This document shows positions 34,126-42,390 of a stretch of 64,000 nt of DNA, piece by piece; positions within the stretch are counted from its first letter, which is position 1; each line of letters starts with the position of its first letter. The notes under the pieces are model-generated. The model was not told the origin of the DNA. It saw only the letters and a list, made by a program, of their open reading frames with translations, and did no database searches. Source of the DNA: Pseudomonadota bacterium (GTDB lineage: Bacteria; Pseudomonadota; Alphaproteobacteria; Micropepsales; Micropepsaceae); contig JAFEEQ010000011.1 in the NCBI GenBank assembly GCA_018241025.1, positions 372,001 through 436,000 of the forward strand, in the 5' to 3' direction. The position numbers and the translations under genes are program-made.

Positions 34126-34895
34126 ACATCTTCGCGCCCGTCGGACGGGCGTTCTTCACGCTCCTCGCGCAGATCGGCCGGCTGACGATGTTCCTCGTCG
34201 AGGTCGTGTCGAGCTGCTTCCGGCCGCCGATCTACTGGTACCATATCGGCCAGCAGATGATGCGCATCGGTTATTTCTCGCTGCCCGTGGTCGGCCTGAC
34301 CGCGTTCTTCACCGGCGGCGCGCTCGCGCTCCAGATCTATCTCGGCGGCAACCGCTACGGCGCCGAGGCGATCGTGCCGCAGATCGTGGTGCTCGGCATC
34401 ACCCGCGAACTGGGGCCGGTGATCGCCGGCCTGATGGTCGCCGGCCGCGTCGCCGCCGCCATCGCCGCAGAAATCGGCACGATGCGCGTGACCGAGCAGA
34501 TCGATGCGCTGACCACGCTCGCCACCAACCCGATCAAATATCTCGTCGTGCCGCGCCTGATCGCGGCGGTGGTGACGATGCCGATACTGGTCGCCATCGG
34601 CGATTCCATCGGCGTGATGGGCGGCTATATCGTCTCGACCCAGAGCCTCGGCTTCTCGAGCGGCATCTATCTCAAGAACACGCTCGACTTCATGAAGAAC
34701 GAGGACGTTATCTCCGGCCTCTACAAGGCCGCGGCCTTCGGCTTCATCATCGCGCTGATGGGCTGCTACAACGGCTTTAATTCCAAGGGCGGCGCGCAGG
34801 GCGTCGGCGCCGCGACGACCAATGCCGTGGTCACCGCCTCGATCCTGATCCTGGCGGCGAACTATTTCCTCACCTCGATCCTGTTCGCCAAGTGA
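34122..34895 (+). CDS. mlaE: MlaE-family ABC transporter permease
   Basis: Inner-membrane permease of the lipid-asymmetry (Mla) transporter type, 257 residues. It has about five or six hydrophobic segments and the conserved block LGITRELGPVIAGLMVAGRVAAAIAAEIG followed by MRVTEQIDALTTLATNP, both diagnostic when read as separate motifs. It overlaps alr by 4 bp and is followed at once by the ATPase gene. No substrate-binding MlaD or MlaC gene follows here, so those parts must be encoded elsewhere. Confidence 0.93.
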   Translation: MNIFAPVGRAFFTLLAQIGRLTMFLVEVVSSCFRPPIYWYHIGQQMMRIGYFSLPVVGLTAFFTGGALALQIYLGGNRYGAEAIVPQIVVLGITRELGPVIAGLMVAGRVAAAIAAEIGTMRVTEQIDALTTLATNPIKYLVVPRLIAAVVTMPILVAIGDSIGVMGGYIVSTQSLGFSSGIYLKNTLDFMKNEDVISGLYKAAAFGFIIALMGCYNGFNSKGGAQGVGAATTNAVVTASILILAANYFLTSILFAK

Positions 34896-34900
34896 CAGCC

Positions 34901-35671
34901 ATGACCACTCCCAAGATCGAGCTGCGCGGCGTCAAGAAACGGTTCGGGCCGAAGGTCGTGCTCGACGGCATCGACCTCGTAATCAATCCGGGCGAAAGCC
35001 TCGTCGTCATCGGCGGCTCCGGCACCGGCAAATCGGTGACGATCAAATGCGTGCTCGGCATCCTGCGTCCCGACGAGGGCAAGATCTTCGTCGATGGCGA
35101 GGAGGTGACGCATATCAACGGCCGCGCGCGCGACAAGGTGCTGCGCAAATTCGGCATGCTGTTCCAGGGCGCGGCGCTGTTCGACTCGCTGACGGTCTGG
35201 GAGAACGTCGCCTTCGGCCTGATCCAGGGCCGCGGCATGGGACGGCGCCAGGCGCGCGACATCGCCGTCGAGAAGCTCGCCAAGGTCGGCCTCGGCAGCG
35301 AGGTCATCAATCTCTCGCCGTCGGAGCTTTCCGGCGGCATGCAGAAACGTGTCGGCCTCGCCCGCGCCATCGCGGCGGATCCGGACATCATCTTCTTCGA
35401 CGAGCCGACGACGGGTCTCGATCCGATCATGGCCGACATCATCAACGACCTGATCGTCGACACGGTGAAGGATGTCGGCGCGACGACGCTCTCGATCACC
35501 CACGACATGGCGAGCGCGCGCAAAATCGCCGACCGGATCGCGATGCTCTACAAGGGCAAGATCATCTGGCATGGCCCGGTGAGCGAGATCGACAACAGCG
35601 GCAACCCCTATGTCGACCAGTTCATCCACGGGCGGGCGGAAGGGCCGATCAAGATGGAAGTGCGGGGGTAG
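34901..35671 (+). CDS. mlaF: MlaF-family ABC transporter ATP-binding protein
   Basis: ATPase partner of the permease, 256 residues from ATG 34901; a GTG at 34892 overlapping the mlaE stop would add three. Walker A is GGSGTGKS, the signature is LSGGM, and Walker B is IIFFDEPTTGLDP. MlaF-type residues follow (ISITHDMASARKIADR). It drives phospholipid transport across the periplasm in the Mla/Ttg2 family. A separate promoter starts 3 bp after its stop, so the operon ends here. Confidence 0.95.
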   Translation: MTTPKIELRGVKKRFGPKVVLDGIDLVINPGESLVVIGGSGTGKSVTIKCVLGILRPDEGKIFVDGEEVTHINGRARDKVLRKFGMLFQGAALFDSLTVWENVAFGLIQGRGMGRRQARDIAVEKLAKVGLGSEVINLSPSELSGGMQKRVGLARAIAADPDIIFFDEPTTGLDPIMADIINDLIVDTVKDVGATTLSITHDMASARKIADRIAMLYKGKIIWHGPVSEIDNSGNPYVDQFIHGRAEGPIKMEVRG

Positions 35672-35673
35672 TG

Positions 35674-35702
35674 TTGACATTTGTTTACACAGCGCCTATC
35701 TA
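35674..35702 (+). promoter_or_regulatory. Consensus sigma-70 promoter for a leaderless gene pair
   Basis: TTGACA (35674-35679), a 17-bp spacer and TATCTA (35697-35702). This is nearly consensus, unusual for a GC-rich genome. The ATG of the next gene is at 35706, only 3 bases after the -10 element, with no ribosome site. The transcript would therefore start at or just past this ATG, pointing to leaderless translation or a start a few codons later. Confidence 0.8.
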
Positions 35703-35705
35703 GCG

Positions 35706-35942
35706 ATGGTGAGGTCTCGGCATCCCAACAAGGAGATCGAGGCCGCCGTGGCTTATGCGGAGAAACAGGGTTGGCGCTGGCGGAAGGGGCACGGCCATTG
35801 CTGGGGTCGATTGTTGTGCCCCAGAAACGACCGTGACGGCTGCCAGCTTTCGGTCTGGTCGACGCCTCGCAATCCGCAGAACCATGCCAATGCCATCAGA
35901 CGCGCGCTCGGCCGCTGCGCGCATGCCCATGGTGCGGGATGA
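35706..35942 (+). CDS. Small HicA-like/RNA-binding-fold protein, possible toxin
   Basis: A 78-residue basic protein. The sequence KEIEAAVAYAEKQGWRWRKGHGHCWGRLLCP and the STPRNPQNHANAIRRAL tail recall small HicA-like proteins (double-stranded-RNA-binding fold with a His in the core). Conserved hypothetical relatives of this kind occur next to DNA-binding partners. The ATG overlaps nothing upstream and lacks a ribosome site; a consensus promoter sits directly before it. The stop overlaps the next start (ATGA). A toxin role is inferred from size, charge and pairing only. Confidence 0.62.
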   Translation: MVRSRHPNKEIEAAVAYAEKQGWRWRKGHGHCWGRLLCPRNDRDGCQLSVWSTPRNPQNHANAIRRALGRCAHAHGAG

Positions 35943-36508
35943 TGACGACACATGAATTCACCATCGTCGCTTCGGGCCTCGATGCCGGCGCCGACGACTT
36001 CGAGGACCGGTTCTTCGCGGCGGGCTGCGACGACGCCACGATTTCTCTCCAGAAGGGCGCGATCATCCTGGAATTCGCGCGCGAGGCGCCCAGTTTCGCC
36101 GCAGCACTCGTTTCCGCCTTTGCCGATGTTCTGCGCTCCGGTGCGGAGGTGGAGCGGATCGAGCCCGACTATCTCGTCAGCCTCTCGGACATCGCGGAGC
36201 GGACCGGCATGTCGCGCGCGGCCATCTCGCTCTACACCAAGGGTGCGCGGAGCCGCGATTTTCCCGCGCCGGTCGCCCGCGTGACCTCGGACAGCCCTCT
36301 TTGGGATTGGTCCGACGTATCCCACTGGATGCTGGGCCACAAAAAGCTGTCGTCCGACGATGTTCTGCGCGCGCGTGTGGTGAAGGAGGCCAATCTCGTC
36401 GCCCAGGCACCGGAGCTGAAGCGCGATCAGCGCATCAGGCATTTGCAGCGGCGCACCAAAGCCCTCGGCCGGGCAAAGGGATCGATCAAGATGGAAGTGA
36501 AGGCTTAG
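35939..36508 (+). CDS. Helix-turn-helix protein partner, possible antitoxin/regulator
   Basis: A 189-residue protein whose centre, VSLSDIAERTGMSRAAISLYTKGARSRDFPAPVARV, is a MerR/excisionase-like winged helix with a following Trp-rich strand (WDWSDVSHWML). The N-terminal 80 residues (FTIVASGLDAGADDFEDRFF) form a separate ligand- or partner-binding part. The C-terminus is basic. It is translationally coupled to the small gene before it (ATGA). The pair looks like a toxin-antitoxin or two-gene regulatory module, with this protein as DNA-binding partner. Confidence 0.7.
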   Translation: MMTTHEFTIVASGLDAGADDFEDRFFAAGCDDATISLQKGAIILEFAREAPSFAAALVSAFADVLRSGAEVERIEPDYLVSLSDIAERTGMSRAAISLYTKGARSRDFPAPVARVTSDSPLWDWSDVSHWMLGHKKLSSDDVLRARVVKEANLVAQAPELKRDQRIRHLQRRTKALGRAKGSIKMEVKA

Positions 36509-36513
36509 GCATC

Positions 36514-36771
36514 TTGGTCAAGCTGATCCACGAAGTGTGGGAAGACCCGCAAAACAATTCGCACGCGATGTTCATTCGCGGCGCTAAAGGTTGGCGCGAT
36601 TCACTTTCGCCGCAGGCGCGACTGATCCGGACCTTTCTGGCGGAAGGCACGTTCGAGGCGTTTCGCACGCATTATCGCCTGATGGGGTTCGGCGAATGGA
36701 AGGCGCCCGAAGGTATGGAAGACGAGGTCTACGATCTCAGCGACAAGTGGCCTCAAGAGTCACGTTCATAG
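36514..36771 (+). CDS. Uncharacterised 85-residue protein
   Basis: Short ORF with TTG start at 36514, 5 bp after the HTH gene. It holds LIHEVWEDPQNNSHAMFIRG and ends in DLSDKWPQESRS. No family is recognised. A CTTAGG lies 4-5 bases before the TTG, a weak ribosome site. It may be part of the same transcript as the toxin/antitoxin-like pair. The longer frame to 36301 overlaps the HTH gene and is not believed. Confidence 0.45.
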   Translation: MVKLIHEVWEDPQNNSHAMFIRGAKGWRDSLSPQARLIRTFLAEGTFEAFRTHYRLMGFGEWKAPEGMEDEVYDLSDKWPQESRS

Positions 36772-36816
36772 AGGTTGTTCCCGATGCTGCGATCCGCAAA
36801 CGTGGAGCTCTAAGCA

Positions 36817-37191
36817 ATGAATTGGCAGATCGAATTCGAATCCGATCTATTCCGGCCCGACGCGCAAGACGAGGGGCAAACGAACCCCGGCATCTACGGC
36901 CGCGAACTTGCGGAATGGCTCAAGCAGGCTCTCGCAGCCAAGGGCATCGAGACCGGTGAGCCCGTGGCTGAGGATTGGGGCTGGATTCTGAAGCACGCGG
37001 ATTGCGATATCGCTTGCGGCAACATGATCGGCGATGACGGTCCGTTGATCTGGAGCATCTTCGTCAATCCGCGCCGGGCGTCATTGCTGCAAAGACTGCG
37101 AGGACAGTCTTTCGACCGCGCGGCACAAGGCGTTGCCTCTGCCATCGAGACCGTGCTCGCTGAGACGGGAATTGCGTTCCGGCCGGCCTAG
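36817..37191 (+). CDS. Uncharacterised 124-residue protein
   Basis: Soluble acidic protein with NWQIEFESDLFRP at the start and EDWGWILKHADCDIACGNM in the middle. It matches the general look of conserved hypothetical proteins found singly in proteobacteria, but I cannot name a family. ATG 36817 lies 45 bp after the previous ORF. Together with the two or three preceding genes it forms a small island between the mla and radA blocks. Confidence 0.55.
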   Translation: MNWQIEFESDLFRPDAQDEGQTNPGIYGRELAEWLKQALAAKGIETGEPVAEDWGWILKHADCDIACGNMIGDDGPLIWSIFVNPRRASLLQRLRGQSFDRAAQGVASAIETVLAETGIAFRPA

Positions 37192-37230
37192 CCGCGTTCG
37201 GCCGCTTGACGCTCCTGCTATACTCGAATC

Positions 37231-38625
37231 ATGGCGCGTTCTTCCTCCTCTTTCGTCTGTCAGTCCTGCGGCGCGGTTTCCGGGAAATGGGCCGGGAAGT
37301 GCGAATCCTGCGGCGGGTGGAACACCATCACCGAGGAGGGCGCGCCGGCACCCATCGGCGGTGGCGCGGCGAAGCGCGTCAAAGGGCGGAAATTCGCGCT
37401 CGAAGATCTCAAGACCGAAGATAAGGCGCCGCCGCGGCGCATCACCGGCGTGGCGGAGTTCGACCGCGTCACCGGCGGCGGGATCGTGCCTGGGTCGGCG
37501 CTGCTGATCGGCGGCGATCCGGGTGTCGGCAAGTCCACGCTTATCCTCCAGGCGCTGGCGAGTTTCGCGGCCAAGGGCGGCAACGCGGTTTACATCTCCG
37601 GCGAAGAGGCGATGGCGCAGGTCCGCCTGCGTGCGGCGCGGATGGGCGTGTCCGACACCCCGGTTGCGCTCGGCGCCGCGACCAACATCGAAGACATCCT
37701 CGCCACGCTCGAAGGCGGCGCGCGGCCCGACATCGTCGCCATCGATTCCATTCAGACAATCTGGACGAGCGCGCTCGACGCCGCGCCCGGAACCATTGCG
37801 CAGGTGCGCACCGGCTCGTTCGATCTTGTGCGCTTCGCCAAATCGTCCGGCGCGGCGGTGATCCTCGTCGGTCACGTCACCAAGGAAGGACAGATCGCGG
37901 GGCCGAAGGCGGTCGAGCATCTCGTCGACGCAGTGCTCTATTTCGAGGGCGAGCGCGGCCATCATTTCCGCGTGCTGCGTGCGGTGAAGAACCGCTTCGG
38001 GCCGACCGACGAGATCGGCGTGTTCGAGATGACGGGCAGGGGACTTTCCGAAGTCGCCAATCCCTCGGCGCTGTTCCTCGGCGATCGCAACAACGTCTCG
38101 CCGGGTACCGCGGTGTTTGCCGGGCTCGAAGGCACGCGGCCGCTGCTGGTCGAGATCCAGGCGCTGGTCGCCGCTGCCGGATACGGCTCGCCGCGCCGCG
38201 CCGTGGTGGGCTGGGACACCGGCCGTCTCGCCATGATCCTCGCCGTGCTCGATGCCCGCGGCGGCCTTGGAATCAGCGCTTCCGATGTCTACCTGAACGT
38301 CGCCGGCGGGCTGAAAGTGTCGGAGCCCGCAGCCGATCTCGCCGCCGCCGCGGCGCTGATCTCGTCCTTTGCCGGCCGCGCTCTCCCGAAGGAAACCGTG
38401 TTTTTCGGTGAAATCAGCCTTTCCGGCGACGTCCGGCCCGCACCCCAGGCAGAGCTCCGCCTGAAAGAGGCCGCCAAGCTCGGCTTCTCCCGGGCCTTCG
38501 TACCGGTCGGGACGCGAATCGAGCAGGCGGGAATCGCGCTCGAACCTGTCAGGGATGTTACGGAGCTGGTCGCGCTGATCGGCGCGGAACAAGACGCCCC
38601 CCGGCGTGGTAGACTGGCATCATGA
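37231..38625 (+). CDS. radA: DNA repair protein RadA
   Basis: RecA-like helicase that helps branch migration in recombination. The N-terminal zinc finger has C10, C13, C24 and C27. Walker A is GGDPGVGKS near residue 92, and the family-specific KNRFG motif is in AVKNRFGPTDE. A Lon-like C-terminal domain (DVYLNVAGGLKVSEPAADL) completes the normal 464-residue length. The last codons overlap the cvpA start (38622-38625), giving a radA-cvpA-purF operon. Confidence 0.98.
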   Translation: MARSSSSFVCQSCGAVSGKWAGKCESCGGWNTITEEGAPAPIGGGAAKRVKGRKFALEDLKTEDKAPPRRITGVAEFDRVTGGGIVPGSALLIGGDPGVGKSTLILQALASFAAKGGNAVYISGEEAMAQVRLRAARMGVSDTPVALGAATNIEDILATLEGGARPDIVAIDSIQTIWTSALDAAPGTIAQVRTGSFDLVRFAKSSGAAVILVGHVTKEGQIAGPKAVEHLVDAVLYFEGERGHHFRVLRAVKNRFGPTDEIGVFEMTGRGLSEVANPSALFLGDRNNVSPGTAVFAGLEGTRPLLVEIQALVAAAGYGSPRRAVVGWDTGRLAMILAVLDARGGLGISASDVYLNVAGGLKVSEPAADLAAAAALISSFAGRALPKETVFFGEISLSGDVRPAPQAELRLKEAAKLGFSRAFVPVGTRIEQAGIALEPVRDVTELVALIGAEQDAPRRGRLAS

Positions 38626-39296
38626 GTTTGGCGTTCACCCTGGTCGACGCGCTGGTCGTCGTCGTGATCCTCGGCTCGATGGCCTTCGCGATCTGGCGTG
38701 GGTTCATCGACGAGACCCTTTCCATCGTCGCCTGGGCGGCGGCCGCTTTCGCCGCGCTGTTCTTTGGCCCCTGGGTCTCGCGCATGGCGCATGGCCTGAT
38801 CGAAACCGCCTGGATCGCGACGGTCGTCGGCTATGGCGTGGTCTTCGTCGCGATCTTCATTCCGATTTCCTTCGCCAGCCACCGCTTCTCGCAGAGCGTG
38901 AAGCGTTCCGCCGTCGGCCCGCTCGACCGGGTGCTGGGCGCGACCTTCGGCATCGTGCGCGGTCTGGCGATTCTCGGCATCGCCTATCTGGTGTTCACCG
39001 CCTTCGTGCCGATTCGCGAGCAGCCGCGCTGGCTGACCGAGGCGCGCACGCTGCCGCTGATCCAGAGCTCCAGCGAGGTTCTGCTCGCCCTGGTTCCCGA
39101 TCAGGGTGGCCGCGACACCACACCGCCGGCTGCCGCCGGACCCGCGCACCCCCAGACCATCGAAGACCTGCTGCCGACGCCGAAGCCGGACGTGAAACCC
39201 GCGAAACACGGCAAAAAGGCCTATGGCGCCGACGACCGTCACGCGCTAGACAGGCTCATCGAGTCCACAGCCAGCGGCGGAACCGGAAAGCCATGA
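38622..39296 (+). CDS. cvpA: CvpA family membrane protein
   Basis: A 224-residue inner-membrane protein. About four hydrophobic segments in the first 135 residues (VVVVILGSMAFAIW, AWAAAAFAALFFG and two more) are followed by a soluble tail rich in Pro and charged residues. CvpA is needed for colicin V export in E. coli and appears in peptidoglycan/stress contexts elsewhere. It overlaps both radA upstream and purF downstream (ATGA at 39293-39296). Confidence 0.9.
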   Translation: MSLAFTLVDALVVVVILGSMAFAIWRGFIDETLSIVAWAAAAFAALFFGPWVSRMAHGLIETAWIATVVGYGVVFVAIFIPISFASHRFSQSVKRSAVGPLDRVLGATFGIVRGLAILGIAYLVFTAFVPIREQPRWLTEARTLPLIQSSSEVLLALVPDQGGRDTTPPAAAGPAHPQTIEDLLPTPKPDVKPAKHGKKAYGADDRHALDRLIESTASGGTGKP

Positions 39297-40762
39297 ACGG
39301 CCTTCAGGAACACGGGCAGTTTCAGGACGACAAGCTGCACGAGGAGTGCGGCGTTTTCGGCATCTTCGGCCATCCGGATGCCGCGGCCCTGACGGTGCTC
39401 GGCCTGCACGCCCTTCAGCATCGCGGCCAGGAAGCGGCCGGCATTGTCGCCGGTCACGACGGTCATTTTGCCGCCGAGCGCCATCCCGGTCTCGTCGGCG
39501 ACATCTTCTCCTCGCGCTACGCTGAGCGCGTCGCCAATCTCAAGGGCAACAACGCCATCGGCCACAACCGCTATTCGACGGCGGGCGGCTCGGCGGTGCG
39601 CAACATCCAGCCGCTCTATGCCGATCTCTCGGGCGGCGGCCTTGCCATCGCCCATAACGGCAACCTGACCAATTCGCTGGCACTGCGCGCCGAACTCGTC
39701 GCCGAGGGCCGCATCTTTCAGTCGACCTCGGATACCGAGGTGATCATCCATCTTGCCGCGCGCAGCACCTATCGCCAGATCGTCGACAAGCTGATCGATG
39801 CGCTGAAGAAGGTGAAGGGCGCCTATTCGCTCGTCGCGCTGACCTCGAAGAAGCTGATCGGCGTGCGCGATCCTTTCGGCGTGCGTCCGCTGGTGATGGG
39901 CAAGCTCGACGACGCTTATATCCTGGCTTCGGAGACCTGCGCTCTCGACATTATCGGCGCCGAATTCGTCCGCAACGTCGAGCCGGGCGAGATGGTGGTG
40001 ATCACCACCGACGGCGTCGAAAGCTATTTCCCCTTCGCGCGCCAGCCGCACCGCTTCTGCGTCTTCGAGTACATCTATTTCTCGCGTCCGGATTCGGTGG
40101 TCGAAGGCCGCAACGTCTACGAGCATCGCAAGCAGACCGGCGCCGAGCTCGCGCGCGAAGCGCCGGCCGATGCCGACATGGTCATTCCGGTGCCGGACTC
40201 GTCGATCCCGGCAGCGCTCGGCTACGCCACCGAGGCCAAGCTGCCCTTCGAGCTCGGAATCATCCGCAATCACTATGTCGGCCGGACCTTCATCGAGCCG
40301 ACCGACGGCATCCGCAATTTCGGCGTGCGCAAGAAGCACAATCCGAACCGCGAGACGCTCGCGGGCAAGCGCGTGGTGCTGATCGACGATTCCATCGTGC
40401 GCGGCACGACCTCGAAGAAGATCGTGCAGATGGTGCGCGACGCCGGCGCGACCGAAGTGCATTTCCGCGTCGCCAGCCCGCCGACGGCGCATTCCTGCTT
40501 CTACGGCGTCGACACGCCGAACACCGCGGACCTTCCGGCGCATCGCATGGATGTCGAGGAGATGCGCAAGCTGATCGGCGCCGACAGCCTCGCCTTCATC
40601 TCGATGGACGGGCTCTATCGCGCGATGGGCGTGGGCGCCCGCAAGGCGGATGCTCCGCAGTTCTGCGACGCCTGCTTCTCCGGCGATTACCCGATCCAGC
40701 TCACCGACCTGAGCGGCGGGTCCAAGGACCGCCAGCTCTCGCTCCTCGCCGACGTGGCGTGA
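39293..40762 (+). CDS. purF: Amidophosphoribosyltransferase
   Basis: First committed enzyme of purine synthesis, making phosphoribosylamine from PRPP and glutamine. An 18-residue propeptide precedes the glutaminase nucleophile C19 (EECGVFGIFG), which becomes the N-terminus after self-cleavage. The PRPP loop is VVLIDDSIVRGTTS. Cys residues in SCFYGVD and FCDACF suggest the Bacillus-type iron-sulfur cluster. Length 489 residues. Last gene of the radA-cvpA-purF unit. Confidence 0.98.
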   Translation: MNGLQEHGQFQDDKLHEECGVFGIFGHPDAAALTVLGLHALQHRGQEAAGIVAGHDGHFAAERHPGLVGDIFSSRYAERVANLKGNNAIGHNRYSTAGGSAVRNIQPLYADLSGGGLAIAHNGNLTNSLALRAELVAEGRIFQSTSDTEVIIHLAARSTYRQIVDKLIDALKKVKGAYSLVALTSKKLIGVRDPFGVRPLVMGKLDDAYILASETCALDIIGAEFVRNVEPGEMVVITTDGVESYFPFARQPHRFCVFEYIYFSRPDSVVEGRNVYEHRKQTGAELAREAPADADMVIPVPDSSIPAALGYATEAKLPFELGIIRNHYVGRTFIEPTDGIRNFGVRKKHNPNRETLAGKRVVLIDDSIVRGTTSKKIVQMVRDAGATEVHFRVASPPTAHSCFYGVDTPNTADLPAHRMDVEEMRKLIGADSLAFISMDGLYRAMGVGARKADAPQFCDACFSGDYPIQLTDLSGGSKDRQLSLLADVA

Positions 40763-40766
40763 TCTG

Positions 40767-40846
40767 AAGCGAATGGCAATTAGCGAATAGGGTTTGTCGC
40801 TCGACTTGGCTTTCCCTATTGGCTATTCGCTACGCGCTATTCGCTT
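40767..40846. repeat. Inverted-repeat hairpin with AGCGAATAG units after purF
   Basis: The left arm (40767-40792) and right arm (40814-40846) are imperfect reverse complements built from AGCGAAT/ATTCGCT units. The right arm holds CTATTCGCT twice. It can form a long hairpin between purF and the SDR gene. It could stop purF transcripts, though no T-run follows, or be an old repeat element. Confidence 0.7.
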
Positions 40847-40858
40847 GGCGGCCGGAAG

Positions 40859-41578
40859 ATGACCAAACCACTGCAGGACAAGATCGCCCTCGTCACCGGT
40901 GCTTCGCGCGGTATCGGCCGCGCTGCGGCGCTCGAACTGGCCAAGGCCGGCGCGCATGTCATCGCCGTGGCGCGCACGACCGGCGGGCTCGAGGAGTTGG
41001 ACGACGAGATTCGCAAGGCGGGCGGCGAAGCGGCGACGCTGGTGCCGCTCAACCTGCGCGATTTCGATGCGCTCGACCGCCTCGGTCGCTCGATCTTCGA
41101 CCGCTGGGGCCGGCTCGATGCCTTTCTCGGCAATGCCGGTTTCCTTGGCGTGCTCACGCCGGTGGCCCATCTCGATCCGAAGATATTCCAGGAACTGGTG
41201 GAGACCAACATCACGGCCAACTGGCGCCTGATCCGCTCGCTCGATCCGCTTTTGCGGCTGTCGGATGCCGGGCGCGTGCTCTTCGTCAGCTCGGGCGCGG
41301 CGCGCAAGCACACGCCGTTCTGGGGCGGCTACGGCATGGCCAAGGCGGCGCTGGAGTCGCTCGCGTTGACCTATGCAGCCGAATGCGCGGCGACGACGAA
41401 GGTGCGTGTGAACCTGCTCAACCCCGGGCCGATGCGCACCCAGATGCGCAAGCGCGCCATGCCCGGCGAAGACCCGGCAACGCTCCCGCCGCCCGAAGCG
41501 ATCGCGCCGCTGATCGTCGAGTTGCTGTCACCGGAATGCGAGAAGAATGGCGAGTTGATAAGTTTCAAGGCGGCGTAG
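40859..41578 (+). CDS. Short-chain dehydrogenase/reductase (YciK-type)
   Basis: Classical SDR, 239 residues. NAD(P) motif GASRGIGRAA, the structural NAG as GNAGF, catalytic Ser in FVSSGAAR, and YxxxK as YGMAKAA are all present. It resembles YciK-like oxidoreductases of unknown substrate. The start ATG at 40859 lies directly after the inverted repeat, with CCGGAAG upstream. It converges with the enoyl-CoA hydratase gene, 1 bp between stops. Confidence 0.92.
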   Translation: MTKPLQDKIALVTGASRGIGRAAALELAKAGAHVIAVARTTGGLEELDDEIRKAGGEAATLVPLNLRDFDALDRLGRSIFDRWGRLDAFLGNAGFLGVLTPVAHLDPKIFQELVETNITANWRLIRSLDPLLRLSDAGRVLFVSSGAARKHTPFWGGYGMAKAALESLALTYAAECAATTKVRVNLLNPGPMRTQMRKRAMPGEDPATLPPPEAIAPLIVELLSPECEKNGELISFKAA

Positions 41579-41579
41579 T

Positions 41580-42386
41580 TTACTTCAACGTCGCCGACGG
41601 CGCGGTGAGGTTCTGCGCTTCGTAGGCCTTCATGCGCTGGATCGCCGGTTCGCCGATGCAGAGCTGCATGAACAGGTTGCGCTCCAGCGCCAGCCCTTGC
41701 TCCAGCGGTGTCGACAGCGCGCCGCGCACCAGCCGCTTGATTGCGCGCACGCTCTCCGGCGTATGTGTCGCCATGCGCTGCGCGATCTCGAGCGCGCGGT
41801 CGAGCGCCTTGCCGCTGACGCATTCCTGCACGAAGCCTTTCGCCGCCGCCTCGCGCGGACCCACCGTCTGGCCCATGAGGATGTGCATCAGCGCATTCGG
41901 CATGCCGATGGTGCGGGCGAGGCGCTGCGTGCCGCCGCCGCCGGGCAGGATGCCGATATTGATCTCGGGCAGGCCGATCTGGAAATCGCCGTCCTCAGCG
42001 ATGCGGATATCGCAGGCGAGACAGAACTCGAATCCGCCGCCCATCGCCGAGCCGGAGATCGCGGCGATCACCGGCTTGTCCATCGTCTCGCACAGCATCA
42101 TCGCCTTGTCGAAGCTGCCGGCCTGATACGGCGTGTCCTCCGGCCAGGGCTGGCCCCTGAGCCGCTCGCCGAGTTGGACAAGGGCGGCCACGGAGTAGTG
42201 CCGCACGAAATATCCCGGTGCCCCGCCGGTGACGACGATCACGCGCACGGCGGGATTCTCGGCAAGCTGCGAGAGCGCTTCGTAGAGCGCATCGCTCATC
42301 TCGGGATCGAAATAGATGCGGCTCGCGCTGCCGAGCGTGACGATCGCGATGCCGTCGCCGATGCGGGTCGAGAGGACGTCGGACAT
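41580..42386 (-). CDS. Enoyl-CoA hydratase/isomerase family protein
   Basis: Crotonase-fold enzyme of 268 residues acting on a CoA thioester. The oxyanion-hole segments are AAISGSAMGGGFEFCLACD and INIGILPGGGGTQRLARTIG, quoted as separate motifs. One catalytic Glu position (E in LPEINIG) is present. It lies 4 bp after der on the minus strand, so it is the last gene of the panB-TPR-bamB-der unit. The exact substrate is not predictable. Confidence 0.9.
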   Translation of the reverse strand: MSDVLSTRIGDGIAIVTLGSASRIYFDPEMSDALYEALSQLAENPAVRVIVVTGGAPGYFVRHYSVAALVQLGERLRGQPWPEDTPYQAGSFDKAMMLCETMDKPVIAAISGSAMGGGFEFCLACDIRIAEDGDFQIGLPEINIGILPGGGGTQRLARTIGMPNALMHILMGQTVGPREAAAKGFVQECVSGKALDRALEIAQRMATHTPESVRAIKRLVRGALSTPLEQGLALERNLFMQLCIGEPAIQRMKAYEAQNLTAPSATLK

Positions 42387-42390
42387 GGTC

